A stretch of DNA of 22,212 bases from NCBI GenBank assembly GCA_031293105.1, contig JAUMSA010000309.1:1-22212 (forward strand), written 5' to 3'. The stretch is from Butyricicoccus sp. Lineage in GTDB: Bacteria; Bacillota; Clostridia; Oscillospirales; Butyricicoccaceae. Under the pieces are notes generated by a model. It saw only the letters and a list, made by a program, of their open reading frames with translations. It was not told where the DNA came from and searched no databases. The position numbers and the translations under genes were made by a program. Below are positions 21,295 through 22,212 of this stretch, piece after piece (within the stretch, counting starts at the first letter, position 1; every line of letters begins with the position of its first letter).

Positions 21295-22190
21295 ATGAGC
21301 AAAAAACGAGCACGCCCGCAGGGCCAGCGCACGCTGCCGCCTGCGAACCAGCCGGCTGTGGGGCAAGCGCCGGATGGCGCGCCCATGCAGCAGCCTGTCC
21401 AGGCCGAACGTCCGGCCGCCAAACGGCGTAAAAAGCGCCGTAAGATTCCGGTACAGCAATTATCCCGTTCGGAACGGCAGCGCCGTCAGGTGCGGCGCAG
21501 CTTCCGCCGGAAGATGACCCGGCGGCTGGTCTTTGTGCTTTTAACGCTGGGCATGGCGTTTTTGGCGGTAACGATTTTCTTCCGGGTCAATACCGTGGAC
21601 ATCACGGGCACGGCCCACTATTCGGCCGAGGACATTTCCAAAGTCTTGGGCGTCAAAAAAGGGGACAACCTCTTCACCTTCCGCACCAATGCGCTGGAAA
21701 AAAAGATTTTAAAGAAATATCCGTATCAGAGCGAGGTGTCGGTCGAGCGCCAGCTGCCCGATGCCCTGGTGGTCAAGGCCACCGATGCGGTGCCGGTCAT
21801 TGCGCTCGACATGCAGGCCGGTGGGTATTTTCTGGCGGATGCAAACGGCAAGCTGCTGGAACAGGTGGCCCAAATCCCGGAAGGCGTCGCCAGCGTGACC
21901 GGGGTGATCTTGAGCGATGCGACACCCGGCCATGTGTTGTCCGAGCAGGACACCGACCGCGCTGCGTCGCTGATTGCACTGACCAAGGCGCTCGCCGGAC
22001 AGGACATGATGGCCGACGTGGATTTTATCAATGTGTCGGCGCTCTATGATGTGCGTTTCAGCTATCAGGGGCGCCTGGATGTGCGGCTCGGCGAGACCAC
22101 ACAGCTTCGTGAAAAGCTGCGCATGCTCGCCCGCATCGTGCAGGACGAGCTGTCGCCGTCGGACGTCAACATTGTCTATCTGAGTGACCC
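21295..22190 (+). CDS. ftsQ: FtsQ/DivIB-type division protein, 3' end missing
   Basis: 298 codons plus two bases of genuine sequence are present. The product has a long, very basic cytoplasmic N-terminus (residues 1-76, with AKRRKKRRK at 42-50), one membrane helix at about 77-97 (LVFVLLTLGMAFLAVTIFF), then a POTRA domain beginning at VNTVDITGTAHYSAEDI (98-114) with KKYPYQSEVSVERQLPDALVVKATD, the typical FtsQ/DivIB run. Family knowledge: it scaffolds the FtsL/DivIC complex at the septum. The start ATG 21295 follows ACAGGAGGAG (21282-21291). The frame stays open to 22212, but the last 22 bases are sequencing adapter, so residues after Asp298 are not real. The true C-terminus lies beyond this contig. 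Confidence 0.93.
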
Positions 22191-22212
22191 CTGTCTCTTA
22201 TACACATCTGAC
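22191..22212. other. Nextera transposon adapter contamination (not genomic)
   Basis: The last 22 bases are CTGTCTCTTATACACATCT (the reverse complement of the Tn5 mosaic end used in Illumina Nextera libraries) followed by GAC, the next adapter bases on the i5 side. An exact 19-base match at a sequence end is diagnostic of untrimmed adapter. This marks an assembly edge; the apparent ftsQ codons here are artefact. Confidence 0.97.

Overview
The window is ordinary-looking chromosome from a GC-rich, Gram-positive-type Clostridia-related bacterium. I would place it near the gut Oscillospirales by gene order and protein style, but I cannot name the genus. The gene order (ybeY-dgkA-era-yqzL-recO-mutS2; uvrC-rsmD-coaD; then mraZ-rsmH-ftsL-PBP-mur genes) is the Firmicute core arrangement. 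YqzL, MutS2 with a Smr tail, a Crh-like HPr variant and a PASTA-domain division PBP all point the same way. MurE carries the DNPR motif, so the peptidoglycan should contain meso-diaminopimelate. All genes are on the + strand. No tRNA, rRNA, CRISPR array, transposase or phage gene was seen.

Layout. (1) 1-737: the C-terminal end of the SbcC DNA-repair ATPase. (2) 756-6055: a promoter followed by a tightly packed, partly overlapping operon for rRNA maturation (YbeY, Era), lipid-carrier or diacylglycerol phosphorylation (DgkA family), a tiny YqzL protein, recombination repair (RecO) and MutS2. (3) 6056-6600: an AT-rich gap with a good promoter, a monocistronic HPr-like gene whose phosphorylatable His15 is Tyr (Crh-like), and a terminator. 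(4) 6624-10290: a duplicated, synonymously diverged 5' end of uvrC around a palindromic insert, then uvrC, rsmD, coaD and a small coiled-coil gene, closed by a strong terminator. A near-perfect consensus promoter lies inside rsmD, ahead of coaD. (5) 10291-22190: the division and cell wall (dcw) cluster: mraZ, rsmH, ftsL, a class B PBP, murE, murF, mraY, ftsW/spoVE-type SEDS gene, murG and the start of ftsQ/divIB. murD is missing from its usual place between mraY and ftsW.

How the genes work together. MurE and MurF complete the UDP-MurNAc-pentapeptide. MraY loads it on undecaprenyl phosphate and MurG makes lipid II. The SEDS protein and PBP polymerise and crosslink it at the septum with FtsL and FtsQ. 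MraZ probably represses the cluster through 10-bp-spaced repeats just downstream of its promoter.

Two cautions. The last 22 bases are Illumina Nextera transposon adapter, not genomic DNA, so the window ends at an untrimmed contig edge and the ftsQ 3' end is unknown. The uvrC duplication could be real, or could be an assembly chimera of two strains. I found no clear undescribed multi-gene system; the most unusual items are the uvrC duplication with its hairpin insert, the Tyr15 HPr variant, the promoter inside rsmD and possible regulatory sites around mraZ and the PBP gene.
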